Below, piece by piece: positions 42,002 through 50,941 of a stretch of DNA of 64,000 bases. The DNA lies in the NCBI GenBank assembly GCA_965198725.1, contig CBDAPX010000001.1, forward strand, positions 868,001-932,000. Reading direction: 5' to 3'. Source of the stretch: CBDAPX01 sp965198725 (lineage in GTDB: Bacteria > Pseudomonadota > Alphaproteobacteria > Rhodobacterales > Rhodobacteraceae). The position numbers and the translations under genes were made by a program. The stretch's first letter is position 1; each line of letters begins with the position of its first letter. Below the pieces are notes generated by a model that did no database searches, was not told where the DNA came from, and was given only the letters and a program-made list of their open reading frames with translations.

Positions 42002-43210
42002 ATGACCAAACGGCCAGAGTTTTATCGGTATCACAATGGGCAACGCGCGCAGTTGCCGTTCAGCACGGCAGAGTACGAGGCGCGTGTTGCCGGGCTGCGC
42101 GAGCGGATGGAGGATGCGGGGGCAGCCGCCGCTGTTCTGACGTCGATGCACAACGTCGCCTATTATTCGGGGTTTCTTTATTGCGCGTTCGGGCGGCCGT
42201 ATGCGGTCGTGGTGACCGAAACCGATTGCGTGACGATCAGCGCAGGCATCGATGCCGGGCAGCCATGGCGGTGGAGCCATTGTGACAACATCACCTACAC
42301 CGATTGGCAGCGCGACAATTTCTGGCGCGCGGTGAAATCGGTGATCGGCAAGGGCGGTGTCGTTGGATATGAAGGCGACCATCTGACCTTGATGCAGCGC
42401 GATAAGATGGAAGAGTTCATCGAACCGCTGACCATGGTCGACCTTGCACCGACAACGATGCGGCAACGGATGAACAAATCCGCAGAAGAGATTGCCCTGA
42501 TCCGCCATGGGGCACAGGTTGCCGATGTCGGCGGCTATGCGATCCACGATGCGATCAAGGCGGGTGTTCGGGAAATCGATGTCGCGATGGCGGGCCGCGA
42601 TGCGATGGAAGCCGAAATTGCCAAACGCTTTCCCAACTCAGAATACCGGGACACGTGGGTTTGGTTCCAATCCGGGATCAACACCGATGGCGCGCATAAC
42701 CCGGTCACGGGCCGCGTTTTGGAACAGGGCGATATTCTGTCCTTGAACGCCTTCCCGATGATTTCGGGATATTACACGGCGCTGGAACGAACGCTGTTTG
42801 TGGGCGAGGTGGATAAGGCCAGCCTGAAGCTGTGGCAGGCCAATATCGGAGCGCATGAACTGGGGATGTCCCTGCTGAAACCCGGTGTGTCCTGCGCTGA
42901 GGTGACCCAACAGATCAATCGCTATTTCGATGAGCTTGATCTGCTGCAATACCGGACGTTTGGTTATGGGCATTCCTTTGGTGTGCTCAGCCATTACTAT
43001 GGACGTGAGGCCGGTCTGGAACTGCGTGAAGACATCGATACGGTGCTGCAGCCGGGCATGGTCATCAGCATGGAACCGATGCTGACCATCGCCAACGGGG
43101 AACCGGGCGCGAGTGGTTATCGCGAACATGATATCTTTATCATTACCGAAGATGGCAACAAGAACATCACCGGATACCCCTATGGCCCGGATTTCAACGT
43201 CGTTGGGTGA
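42002..43210 (+). CDS. Creatinase (creatine amidinohydrolase)
   Basis: The 402-residue product is colinear with the Pseudomonas creatinase that I know (403 residues). It opens R-N-G-like (Y-H-N-G-Q-R), and has F-L-Y-C-A-F-G-R-P-Y-A, then W-F-Q-S-G-I-N-T-D-G-A-H-N-P-V-T with the catalytic histidine at 232. Y-R-T-F-G-Y-G-H-S-F-G and A-G-L-E-L-R-E-D-I-D-T-V-L follow. It has the pita-bread fold of M24 peptidases but lacks their metal ligands, as creatinase does. It hydrolyses creatine to sarcosine and urea in the cytoplasm. GAGGGTCAA precedes the ATG. No sarcosine oxidase lies in the window. Confidence 0.9.
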   Translation: MTKRPEFYRYHNGQRAQLPFSTAEYEARVAGLRERMEDAGAAAAVLTSMHNVAYYSGFLYCAFGRPYAVVVTETDCVTISAGIDAGQPWRWSHCDNITYTDWQRDNFWRAVKSVIGKGGVVGYEGDHLTLMQRDKMEEFIEPLTMVDLAPTTMRQRMNKSAEEIALIRHGAQVADVGGYAIHDAIKAGVREIDVAMAGRDAMEAEIAKRFPNSEYRDTWVWFQSGINTDGAHNPVTGRVLEQGDILSLNAFPMISGYYTALERTLFVGEVDKASLKLWQANIGAHELGMSLLKPGVSCAEVTQQINRYFDELDLLQYRTFGYGHSFGVLSHYYGREAGLELREDIDTVLQPGMVISMEPMLTIANGEPGASGYREHDIFIITEDGNKNITGYPYGPDFNVVG

Positions 43211-43226
43211 TCAACCTTTCTTTTTG

Positions 43227-43265
43227 AACCGGGATTTGTCAGCCTAGGCGCGACAAATCCTGGTT
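43227..43265 (+). repeat. Long near-perfect inverted repeat after creatinase
   Basis: AACCGGGATTTGTC (43227-43240) pairs with GACAAATCCTGGTT (43252-43265), with 13 of 14 positions matched. The 11-base loop itself contains the palindrome CCTAGG. It starts 16 bases past the creatinase stop and can end its transcript or protect it, but no T-run follows. It lies just before the next gene's ribosome-binding site. Confidence 0.6.
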
Positions 43266-43286
43266 CGGGAAAAGGTGTGTGAAACC

Positions 43287-43550
43287 GTGATCTTGCTGCG
43301 ATTTGTGGTTGTTCTGGGCGTGGTGCTGACGATCATTTACGTCAGTGTCTCGCTCTATTCCCGTGCGCGGCGGCGCGACAAGCTGGAACAGCAGTGGAAA
43401 GAAAACGGCGGTTCCGAGGATCGCCGTTCATTTGTGCAACGCGGGTTGGAGCAATATGATAACTCGATCCGGCGGAAATTAATCCTTGGGGTCTATATTG
43501 TTCCGCTGGTGGCAATCGGCGTTTTGATTTACGTGTCTAATTACGGATAG
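43287..43550 (+). CDS. Small membrane protein of unknown function
   Basis: The product (87 residues from the GTG at 43287; a GTG at 43275 is also possible) has an N-terminal helix (L-L-R-F-V-V-V-L-G-V-V-L-T-I-I-Y-V). A charged middle follows (R-A-R-R-R-D-K-L-E-Q-Q-W), then a second helix at the end (V-Y-I-V-P-L-V-A-I-G-V-L-I-Y-V). Both termini are probably on the same side. It is 10 bases upstream of the DUF1523 gene, so the two likely work together at the inner membrane. I recognise no named domain. Confidence 0.75.
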   Translation: MILLRFVVVLGVVLTIIYVSVSLYSRARRRDKLEQQWKENGGSEDRRSFVQRGLEQYDNSIRRKLILGVYIVPLVAIGVLIYVSNYG

Positions 43551-43560
43551 GGGGCGGCCC

Positions 43561-44202
43561 ATGTATTACATCAAGTGGTTCTTCACATTGCTGATCTGGG
43601 GCGCGATTGCGGCCACGCTGCATTACACTTTGCCGAAATATGACATCGTTCGTGTGGTCAACACCGAAGTGCGCCGCGTCGATTTCGGGGCAAATTCTTG
43701 GTTCTGGACCAATCCGGGAACCGGTGATGCCCAAGGCATGGTCAGCCGCGATGTGTTCTTTGCCGATACCTTCCGCATCAATGACCGGCCGAGGGTTTAC
43801 CGCAACGAAGATACCGGCTGGGGCTGGCCGCCCTATTTCAAACTGAACAGTGCGAACCTTCAGGCAGAGTTTCAGGACCTTGTGTCGACGAAAGACAACC
43901 CGCAATGGGTATCGGTCCGGCATTATGGCTGGCGGTTTGAGCCGCTGTCGATCTATCCCAACGCGCTCATCGCACACGCAGTTGAAGGCCCTGACCATCG
44001 CGTCATCAACTGGTTCAACATCATCTTCCTTGTTGTCTTTGGCGCTGTTTTGACCGCGCTCTGGATCCGCTGGCGCCGGTTCCGCGAGGCGAAAATTGAT
44101 CCTGTTCTGGAAAACATCGAAGACGGCGCTCATGCCACAGGCCAACAGATGCGCGACAGCGGTCGGCGGTTTCGCAATTGGTTGAACAGCTGGGGTCGCT
44201 GA
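43561..44202 (+). CDS. DUF1523 family membrane protein
   Basis: The 213-residue product has an N-terminal helix (about 5-24), a periplasmic domain with D-I-V-R-V-V-N-T-E-V-R-R-V-D and the aromatic G-W-G-W-P-P-Y-F-K, then a second helix (N-I-I-F-L-V-V-F-G-A-V-L-T-A-L-W). A charged cytoplasmic tail follows. The pattern matches DUF1523, found mostly in Rhodobacteraceae. Its function is unknown. It converges on the broken glycosyltransferase gene, 4 bases away. Confidence 0.87.
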   Translation: MYYIKWFFTLLIWGAIAATLHYTLPKYDIVRVVNTEVRRVDFGANSWFWTNPGTGDAQGMVSRDVFFADTFRINDRPRVYRNEDTGWGWPPYFKLNSANLQAEFQDLVSTKDNPQWVSVRHYGWRFEPLSIYPNALIAHAVEGPDHRVINWFNIIFLVVFGAVLTALWIRWRRFREAKIDPVLENIEDGAHATGQQMRDSGRRFRNWLNSWGR

Positions 44203-44206
44203 CCCA

Positions 44207-45783
44207 CTAGTCAGCGAACAGATGTTCCTTTTGGGCAATCTCCAGCCCCTTGTCGTGGCCGATTGACAGAAACTCCTGCAAGGCCGTCGCGTTTTCGTCA
44301 GCTTCGAGTTGTTGATCAATACGCCCGAACCGGGAAAACCCCGCATCGCGGATCATATCGCTTTCATAGCGGATATCGTTTTTGATCGTCGGCAAAAGGC
44401 GCTGCATCGTGGCGTCCGTGGTCTGTTCACCCGCCAGGCCCACCCGCATGGCATGTCCGATTAGATATTCGTCCGTAAAGTCACAACGCACCTCGAGAAT
44501 ACGGGTAACGGACCTGTCCGAGGCAAAGTCATGTATCAGGTCGAGGTTGCTGGGGTCCATACAGACGATCAGCCGGTTGGTGTCATAGTAGTCAAACAGC
44601 ATCCGCATCAGGGCTCTGCGGTGGCGCGTCCTTTTCTCTAGTGTGCTTTGGATGCCGCCAAGGTCGGGTAGTTCGGTGTGCTCTTCGTTAAAGAGGTATT
44701 CGATGGTGGGCAGGTTGGTGATTTGCCGGATCTTTTCAAGCAACCGTTTTGCCACGTGCCATTTTTTGCACACGATGATCATCAATTCCCGCTCGCGGCC
44801 TAGGGACGCTTCGTTTTCCCAGAACCGGGTGGCGAAACGCCGGCCAATGCGTCCGCGTCCGGTCAGGAACTTGAAAAGGCTACTCCCTTCGTTCGAAATC
44901 TGAAACTCGACATCGGTCGCCACGTACAGCTTGCCCAGCCGTTCTTTTAGTTCCTTGGCCTCTGGACTGATTTTCCGGGCAAAGAGGAAATCCTGCCCCA
45001 ATAGCAAATCATAGTGGTCGTTATAAAACGTTACCGGCATCCCATAATCCGAGAACATCAGGAATGTCAGTGTCCTGCTTCGGATTTCGTCCTCTGGGAT
45101 GAGGTGCCGTACCAGGGTTTGAAAAAAAGTCTCGTCCGGTATCCAGGTCGTCCGGAAAAACCGCATTACGTCTTTCCGTTTCTTGGTAAACTCGACAATG
45201 GCTTCGACAGTGCGGCGGCGCAGGCACCACCATTGGCTGCCGATCTGAACTTGAATGTCCTTGGGCACCTCGCGTCGCAATCCAAAGCGGCGTTGCAAGT
45301 TGAACGACGTGTAGAACCGCCATTTCTGTGTGCGTTCATTGAAGAAATGACGGTAGATCAGGCGCTCTTCCTTGATGCCGGTCTTGATCCAGTCGGATTC
45401 GAAGAAATCAAAGCTTCGATAAAATCGACATCGTTTTCGTCAAGATACCGGTGCATGTATTCGCCGGTTTTGATCGCCATGCAATCGCCGGACAGCATGT
45501 AAAAATGCGTGGCGCGGGGAAAAGCCTCTATCGCGGATTCAACGGCATAAAGCGATGCTTCGACAAGCGACCATTCCCCCCAACCGCATTTGATCCGTTT
45601 ATGCGCGAAGGTAACGTTCGGGTTATCTGCCAGCGCCGATGTTATGCGGCGATAGAATTCCGGTTTCGAACGGGCATCGAAGTGGATGGAGATATAATCG
45701 CCAACAGCTGTAAGCTGTTGTGCCTATTGAATAATGGCATCCGGGTCCTTGTGGCACAGGAGAATATATGCAATTTTCGCCAT
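44207..45783 (-). pseudogene. Branch-type beta-1,6-N-acetylglucosaminyltransferase-like gene with an in-frame TAG and a frameshift
   Basis: From ATG 45783 the frame reads MAKIAYILLCHKDPDAIIQ and hits TAG at 45724-45726. It then continues A-Q-Q-L-T-A-V-G-D-Y-I-S-I-H-F-D-A-R, as expected for the Branch family, where CAG (Gln) is one change away. Near 45415 one base is missing: after D-V-D-F-I-E the frame must step back one base to read S-F-D-F-F-E-S-D-W-I-K-T-G-I-K. The rest (45298 to 44207) is a good 363-codon frame containing the C-terminal DUF5928-like region. The length is one base short of a multiple of three, as expected. The gene was probably a polysaccharide-synthesis transferase facing a sulfotransferase. 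Confidence 0.8.
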
Positions 45784-45928
45784 GCGATCAACAGTTTGCT
45801 CGTTCTCGTATCATTGTGTCCAAGATAAGTCTGAAGACCGATTGAATAAAACGGAATTCTTTGCTTTTTTGCAATTCAATGTACTGATCGTGTGTCCCGA
45901 TATGCGGCGAACAACGAAGAGGCAAAAT

Positions 45929-46747
45929 ATGGGCTTCCCCGGAACCTGGATGACCGAAAGTGAAAGTGTTGTCTATCGGGTCGTGCCGAAATGCGCGTGT
46001 TCGACGATTGGTCAGATCATGTTTTATTCGGATCACGGGCGATTTTTCGACGGTGATATCCATGACGCTCAGGACGGCATGCACAAATGGGCCCTTGAAC
46101 CAAGTCAGGGCGTGATCACTCAAAATGTGCAATCGCATAAGTCATATGCGTTCACCTGCGTGCGAAATCCGTACACACGCATCCTAAGCTCTTTCTTCGA
46201 CAAGATCTGTGGCATTCAACGGAATGGTAAACGGTATCGCGGGAACATGGTGCCCTTGCTGATCCAGAAATACGGGATCGAGGTTGGCGGAGACGACGGC
46301 AAAGAAGACTTTGATCAGGTCCAAAGCTTTCGACGCTTTTTGCTGTTTGCGCGGGATACGATCCGGTGGCGGCGCCCGATGGAACCGGACATTCATTGGT
46401 CGGCCATGTTCGGGCATATCAGCACGTTCATTGTGAATGGCGGCCGCTATGACAAAATTTTCTGGACCGAAAGCTTTAACGACGGCATGGCCGATGTGCT
46501 GGGGGCGATTGAAACGCCACATGCGATCAACCTGACGGACATCCCGCGATTTAATGAAAGCGAAGGGCATGGCCCCAAGCGTGCGCACCCGGTTGAGGAT
46601 TACTTTGACGATTTGTCGATGCACCTCGTCTACGAAATCTACAAGCGTGACTTCGATCTGTTCAAATACGACTTTGAAAACCCGGGCAACAAGATGCCAA
46701 TCGGCGAGATCGACCTGGACGAGGTCCACGCCAAGCTGGGCGATTGA
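45929..46747 (+). CDS. Sulfotransferase family 2 protein
   Basis: The product (272 residues from ATG 45929; ATG 45902 is an alternative) shows the PAPS 5'-phosphosulfate loop V-V-P-K-C-A-C-S-T-I-G. The 3'-phosphate site is in A-F-T-C-V-R-N-P-Y-T-R-I-L-S-S-F. This matches the carbohydrate sulfotransferase type (PF03567-like). It transfers sulfate from PAPS to a glycan, probably surface polysaccharide. It is divergent from the broken glycosyltransferase, its likely original partner. It is apparently intact. Confidence 0.85.
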   Translation: MGFPGTWMTESESVVYRVVPKCACSTIGQIMFYSDHGRFFDGDIHDAQDGMHKWALEPSQGVITQNVQSHKSYAFTCVRNPYTRILSSFFDKICGIQRNGKRYRGNMVPLLIQKYGIEVGGDDGKEDFDQVQSFRRFLLFARDTIRWRRPMEPDIHWSAMFGHISTFIVNGGRYDKIFWTESFNDGMADVLGAIETPHAINLTDIPRFNESEGHGPKRAHPVEDYFDDLSMHLVYEIYKRDFDLFKYDFENPGNKMPIGEIDLDEVHAKLGD

Positions 46748-46771
46748 CGATCCTGTACCTTCTGGTCGTCG

Positions 46772-47590
46772 CTAGTGTGACATGAACACCGGCACCGGGC
46801 TGGTCTTGATAACATCCGTGGTAACGCCGCCCATGATATCATGGGCAAATTTGCTGTGTTCAAAGGCGCCCATCACGATGAGTTTGGCGTCGGCCTTGGC
46901 CGCGCCTTCGATCACCGTCTCGGCGATGCTGCCGGCTCTGGGGGCCACGACCAGCTCTGTGTTGATACCGTGGCGTTCGAGGTTGCGGACCATGTAATCG
47001 GTGTCTGGTGCGGCTTCGGCCCCCACTGTCAACAGAGTGACTTTGGCCTTGGTTTCCAGCACCGGCATCGCGTCTCCGACCGCGCGGGCGCTTGATCTTT
47101 TGCCGTCCCAAGCCACAAGAACATTGTCCGCCAACCCGTCAGCTTCATACCCGTTGGGCACAACCAGAACCGGCCGACCGCTGCGCAAGGCGATCAGATC
47201 GGGATGAGCAGACATGTGATCCTCTTGCGCCAAATCAGAATGCGCGCCGGTCACCACGAGGTCGAAGTTGCGGGCAAAAGCAGACAGCGTTTCGCCGCGG
47301 GTCGGGTCGAGGTCGACAAAATCGCTGTGTTCGGCAAGCCCGGCTTCGGCGACCATCTCGTCAAACCTGTCCGAGATCTGTACGATCTGTTCGGGGTCAG
47401 ACTTATGCAGGATTTCCAACATTTACTTTGGCACTTGGGCCGCAAACCGACGTTCGAGCATGGGGCGACCATGCCGCAGGACGCCGGTCAGATACGCGTC
47501 ATGTTTATGTGCCAGCCGGATCGCATGTCTCAAACCGCTGCCGCGATTGGCTTCGCCGCTATAGGCGCACAGGATCGATTTGATGCTCAT
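46772..47590 (-). pseudogene. Tandem universal stress protein (UspA) with an in-frame TAA
   Basis: From ATG 47590 the frame reads M-S-I-K-S-I-L-C-A-Y-S-G-E-A and continues to F-A-A-Q-V-P-K, then TAA at 47423-47425. The same frame continues without a gap as M-L-E-I-L-H-K-S-D-P-E. It encodes the second Usp domain, with the ATP-binding G-x2-G-x9-G-like end (M-G-A-F-E-H-S-K-F-A-H-D-I-M-G-G-V-T). Together they make 272 residues, the usual size of a two-domain Usp. The ATG directly after the stop could restart translation of the C-terminal 216 residues. It converges on the sulfotransferase. Confidence 0.8.
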
Positions 47591-47741
47591 GATGGTATCT
47601 CCCTTTGTCGCGGCAGACTGAATTTCCGCTGTCCGGTCCATTTACCCTATATCGGGATCGGAATCGCAAGAGAGAACCGGCACGCGCACCGTCTGCCGGT
47701 GCCCTTGCACTGGCGCGCCATGCGGCATACATCACCGCCCC

Positions 47742-48218
47742 ATGGCCAAGGACAAGTCAGACCCGAACTATAAGGTGATCGCTGAAAATCGCCGGGCACG
47801 TTTCGATTACGCAATCGACCGAGACGTGGAATGTGGGCTGTTGCTGCAAGGATCCGAAGTTAAATCGCTGCGTCAGAATGGCGGTAACATCGCCGAAAGC
47901 TATGCTGCGGTCGAAGAGGGCGAGCTGTGGTTGGTCAACAGCTACATCGCGCCTTATGAGCAGGCCAAGATGTTCAAGCACGAAGAGCGGCGGCGCCGTA
48001 AGCTGCTGGTCAGCAAACGAGAGCTTTCGGATATGTGGTCAGCGACCCAGCGCAAAGGCATGACGCTTGTCCCGATGGTGATGTATTTCAATCATCGTGG
48101 TCTGGCGAAGCTGAAGATCGGGATCGCAAAAGGCAAAAAGCTGCATGACAAGCGGGAAACTCAGGCCAAGCGCGACTGGAATCGCCAAAAGCAGCGTTTG
48201 ATGAAAGATCACAGCTAA
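47742..48218 (+). CDS. smpB: SsrA-binding protein SmpB
   Basis: The 158-residue product matches SmpB throughout: I-A-E-N-R-R-A-R-F-D-Y-A-I, G-L-L-L-Q-G-S-E-V-K-S-L-R, N-S-Y-I-A-P-Y-E-Q-A, and a basic C-terminal tail (K-L-H-D-K-R-E-T-Q-A-K-R-D-W). It binds tmRNA and rescues stalled ribosomes. It has clear gaps on both sides and its own promoter region. Confidence 0.96.
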   Translation: MAKDKSDPNYKVIAENRRARFDYAIDRDVECGLLLQGSEVKSLRQNGGNIAESYAAVEEGELWLVNSYIAPYEQAKMFKHEERRRRKLLVSKRELSDMWSATQRKGMTLVPMVMYFNHRGLAKLKIGIAKGKKLHDKRETQAKRDWNRQKQRLMKDHS

Positions 48219-48292
48219 GCACGACCAGCGCCTTGCCCTAAGGCAAAGCTGGATGTAGGCAGGGTGAGATTTCTGGCGAGGGGACAGTTGCC

Positions 48293-49144
48293 ATGGATGA
48301 CCCAAAAACACTGGTTTCAACCGATTGGCTTGCAGCGCATTTGAAGGACCCGGATTTGCGGGTGCTGGATGCGTCATGGTATTTGCCAAGCTCCGGACGA
48401 GAAGCGAAAACCGAGTATGATGCTGCGCACATCCCCGGAGCGCGGTTTTTCGATATCGATGAGATTTCTGATCATCGCTCTGACCTGCCGCACATGGTGC
48501 CGCCGGTTGAAAAATTCATGTCCCGCATGCGGGCGATGGGCGTCGGAGACGGGCATCAGGTTGTGGTCTATGACGGGGCGGGCGTCTTTTCCGCCGCGCG
48601 GGTCTGGTGGCTGTTCCGGCTGATGGGGCAAACAGACGTCGCAGTGCTCGATGGCGGATTTCCCAAATGGCTGTCAGAGGGCCGCGAGGTGGAAGACCTG
48701 CCGCCAATGATACGGGATCGCCACATGACGGTTCGGGTTCAAAACCACATGGTGCGCGACGTTACTCAGGTGTCCGCCGCTGCAAAATTGCAGGATCATG
48801 AAATTGTTGATGCCCGTTCCGCCGCTCGTTTCCGCGGCGAGGTGGAAGAGCCGCGTCCCGGTTTGCGCAGCGGCCATATCCCCGGGTCGCGCAATTTGCC
48901 ATATACCGATGTGTTGACCGATACCGGGACGATGAAATCGCCCGAGGAATTGAAGACCGTATTCGAAGCCGCCGGCATCGACTTGTCGAAACCGGTGATT
49001 ACCGCCTGCGGGTCCGGTGTCACCGCCGCGATCCTGAGCCTTGCGCTCGAACGGATCGGCAAAACCGATCACGCGCTATATGACGGTTCGTGGACCGAAT
49101 GGGGCGCATTCCCAACCCTACCTGTTGCTACTGGAGACGCGTGA
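48293..49144 (+). CDS. sseA: 3-mercaptopyruvate sulfurtransferase
   Basis: The 283-residue product has two rhodanese domains. The active-site loop in the second is A-C-G-S-G-V-T-A (catalytic Cys239); the C-G-S-G-V-T form marks mercaptopyruvate rather than thiosulfate specificity. It moves sulfur from 3-mercaptopyruvate to thiol acceptors or cyanide. GAGGGGA precedes the ATG. Its stop overlaps the aminotransferase ATG (TGATG), so the two are translationally coupled. An aminotransferase that can make mercaptopyruvate from cysteine is a plausible partner. Confidence 0.93.
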   Translation: MDDPKTLVSTDWLAAHLKDPDLRVLDASWYLPSSGREAKTEYDAAHIPGARFFDIDEISDHRSDLPHMVPPVEKFMSRMRAMGVGDGHQVVVYDGAGVFSAARVWWLFRLMGQTDVAVLDGGFPKWLSEGREVEDLPPMIRDRHMTVRVQNHMVRDVTQVSAAAKLQDHEIVDARSAARFRGEVEEPRPGLRSGHIPGSRNLPYTDVLTDTGTMKSPEELKTVFEAAGIDLSKPVITACGSGVTAAILSLALERIGKTDHALYDGSWTEWGAFPTLPVATGDA

Positions 49145-50328
49145 TGCTCGAAGCACTCACACCACAACCCGCGGACAAAATTCTGGCCCTGATGGCCAAG
49201 TACAAAGAAGACCCGCGTGAGACCAAGATCGACCTCGGTGTGGGTGTTTACAAAAACGCCGAAGGCGTGACACCGGTCATGCGCGCCGTCAAAGCCGCCG
49301 AGCAACGCATCTGGGAAGAACAGCAAAGCAAAGCCTATACTGGCCTGGCCGGTGATCCAGCCTATGCGGATGCCCTGATCGGGTTGGTTTTGGGCGATGC
49401 GGTGCCCCGCGGTTCTGTTGCCGCGGTCGCAACCCCGGGGGGCACCGGTGCCGTGCGTCAGGCGTTTGAACTGGTGAAAATGGCCAACCCGAACGCGCGC
49501 GTGTTCGTGTCGAACCCGACATGGCCAAACCATGTCTCGATCCTGAACTACCTCAATATCGAAACCGTGGCGTACCGGTACTTTGATGCCGAAACCCGGG
49601 GTGTCGATTTCGGCGGGATGATCGAGGATCTCAAACAAGCGCGGGCCGGCGATGTGGTGCTTTTGCACGGCTGCTGTCACAACCCGACCGGCGCGAACCT
49701 GAACCCGGTGGAATGGCAGGCAGTGATCGATGTGATCAATGCCCAAGGCCTGATCGCGATGATCGATATCGCCTATCAGGGCTTTGGTGATGGGCTGGAA
49801 GAAGACGCAGCCGCGACGCGCCTTGTGGCGTCGGGCGTGGCCGAGTGCCTGATCGCGGCGAGCTGTTCGAAAAACTTCGGCATCTACCGGGAACGCACCG
49901 GACTTTTGATGGCCGTGACACAGGACGGCACGCAAACCGCGCTGGCGCAAAGCACTTTGGCGTTTCTGAACCGTCAGAACTATTCCTTTCCGCCGGATCA
50001 CGGCGCACGGATCGTGTCCACGATCCTGACCGACGAGGCGCTCCGCGCCGATTGGGCGGAAGAGTTGGAAGACGTGCGCCTGTCGATGCTGGATCTGCGG
50101 CAGAAACTGGCGGATGAGCTGCAACGCTTGTCAGGCTCGGACCGTTTCGCCTTTCTGGCACAGCACCGCGGCATGTTCTCGCGCATCGGCGCGTCGCCGG
50201 AACTGGTGGAACGCTTGCGAGCCGAACATGCGGTTTACATGGTCGGTGACAGCCGGATGAACATCGCCGGGCTCAACGCCCAAACGGTGCCCATCTTGGC
50301 CAAAGCGATTGTGGACGTCGGGGCCTAA
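49144..50328 (+). CDS. Aromatic amino acid / aspartate aminotransferase (class I)
   Basis: The product (394 residues from ATG 49144) matches the gamma-proteobacterial-type AspC/TyrB group: D-L-G-V-G-V-Y-K-N, A-T-P-G-G-T-G-A-V-R-Q, G-C-C-H-N-P-T-G-A-N-L, and S-C-S-K-N-F-G-I-Y-R-E-R-T-G with the PLP lysine at 243. It ends with the substrate arginine in S-R-M-N-I-A-G-L. It transaminates aromatic amino acids and aspartate. It is coupled by a one-base overlap to sseA, which suggests joint cysteine/mercaptopyruvate metabolism. Confidence 0.92.
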   Translation: MLEALTPQPADKILALMAKYKEDPRETKIDLGVGVYKNAEGVTPVMRAVKAAEQRIWEEQQSKAYTGLAGDPAYADALIGLVLGDAVPRGSVAAVATPGGTGAVRQAFELVKMANPNARVFVSNPTWPNHVSILNYLNIETVAYRYFDAETRGVDFGGMIEDLKQARAGDVVLLHGCCHNPTGANLNPVEWQAVIDVINAQGLIAMIDIAYQGFGDGLEEDAAATRLVASGVAECLIAASCSKNFGIYRERTGLLMAVTQDGTQTALAQSTLAFLNRQNYSFPPDHGARIVSTILTDEALRADWAEELEDVRLSMLDLRQKLADELQRLSGSDRFAFLAQHRGMFSRIGASPELVERLRAEHAVYMVGDSRMNIAGLNAQTVPILAKAIVDVGA

Positions 50329-50448
50329 TTCGACCTGCATATCAAATGGTTGATGCAAAGGCCGTGCAGACGTGGCGCGGTCTCAATGCGGGCGGTTAGA
50401 GTGATCGCTCGTCTTGTTGTGTCCGTCAGAGGTAGGTGATGGTTTTGC

Positions 50449-50841
50449 CTACCCGGCAACTTGCCGATCGTAATCCGCCCCATCGAACCATCCCAAAGCA
50501 CGGGTGACCTTCATGTCCTCGTCGAGTTCCCACTCTTCCCATCCTTGAACACTCAACGGATTTCCGGTTTCGGCATGATGTCCCGTGAATGTCCATAAAT
50601 AGACGACGTGTGCCCCTGCACCGCGAATGCCGTCGCAGGTTAAGTGTAAGTCCGGAACGTCGGCGTGGAAACCGGCTGCCATCGCGGTCAGCCCTGCGTG
50701 ACCCTCCGAAGGCTCGCCACGATTGATGATTATACTACTGCTTTCTGTGTGGAACGAAGCGACGTTCTCAGGGATCTTTGAATTCCACGCGGCGGTGTAG
50801 CGTTTTGCGAGCCCGTCCAAATCACTTTGTGAAAATGTCAT
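50449..50841 (-). CDS. SnoaL-like / NTF2-fold protein
   Basis: This 130-residue protein (ATG 50841, AGGAGA upstream) shows the NTF2-like pattern: a first helix with Y-T-A-A-W-N-S, then S-F-H-T-E-S-S-S-I-I-I-N-R-G, and paired strands Y-L-W-T-F-T-G-H-H and G-W-E-E-W-E-L-D-E-D. Such proteins can be small ester cyclases or isomerases, or catalytically inert; no function can be assigned. It lies downstream of the AsnC regulator on the same strand. Confidence 0.8.
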   Translation of the reverse strand: MTFSQSDLDGLAKRYTAAWNSKIPENVASFHTESSSIIINRGEPSEGHAGLTAMAAGFHADVPDLHLTCDGIRGAGAHVVYLWTFTGHHAETGNPLSVQGWEEWELDEDMKVTRALGWFDGADYDRQVAG

Positions 50842-50941
50842 GCGTTTCTCCTGACAATCTGGAAACGGTACCTTCCTCACAGAAAGCAGGCAAGGAAGCT
50901 GGCAGCTTGGCCTTGCGGCTGCGTAGCGGATCACACCCGAA

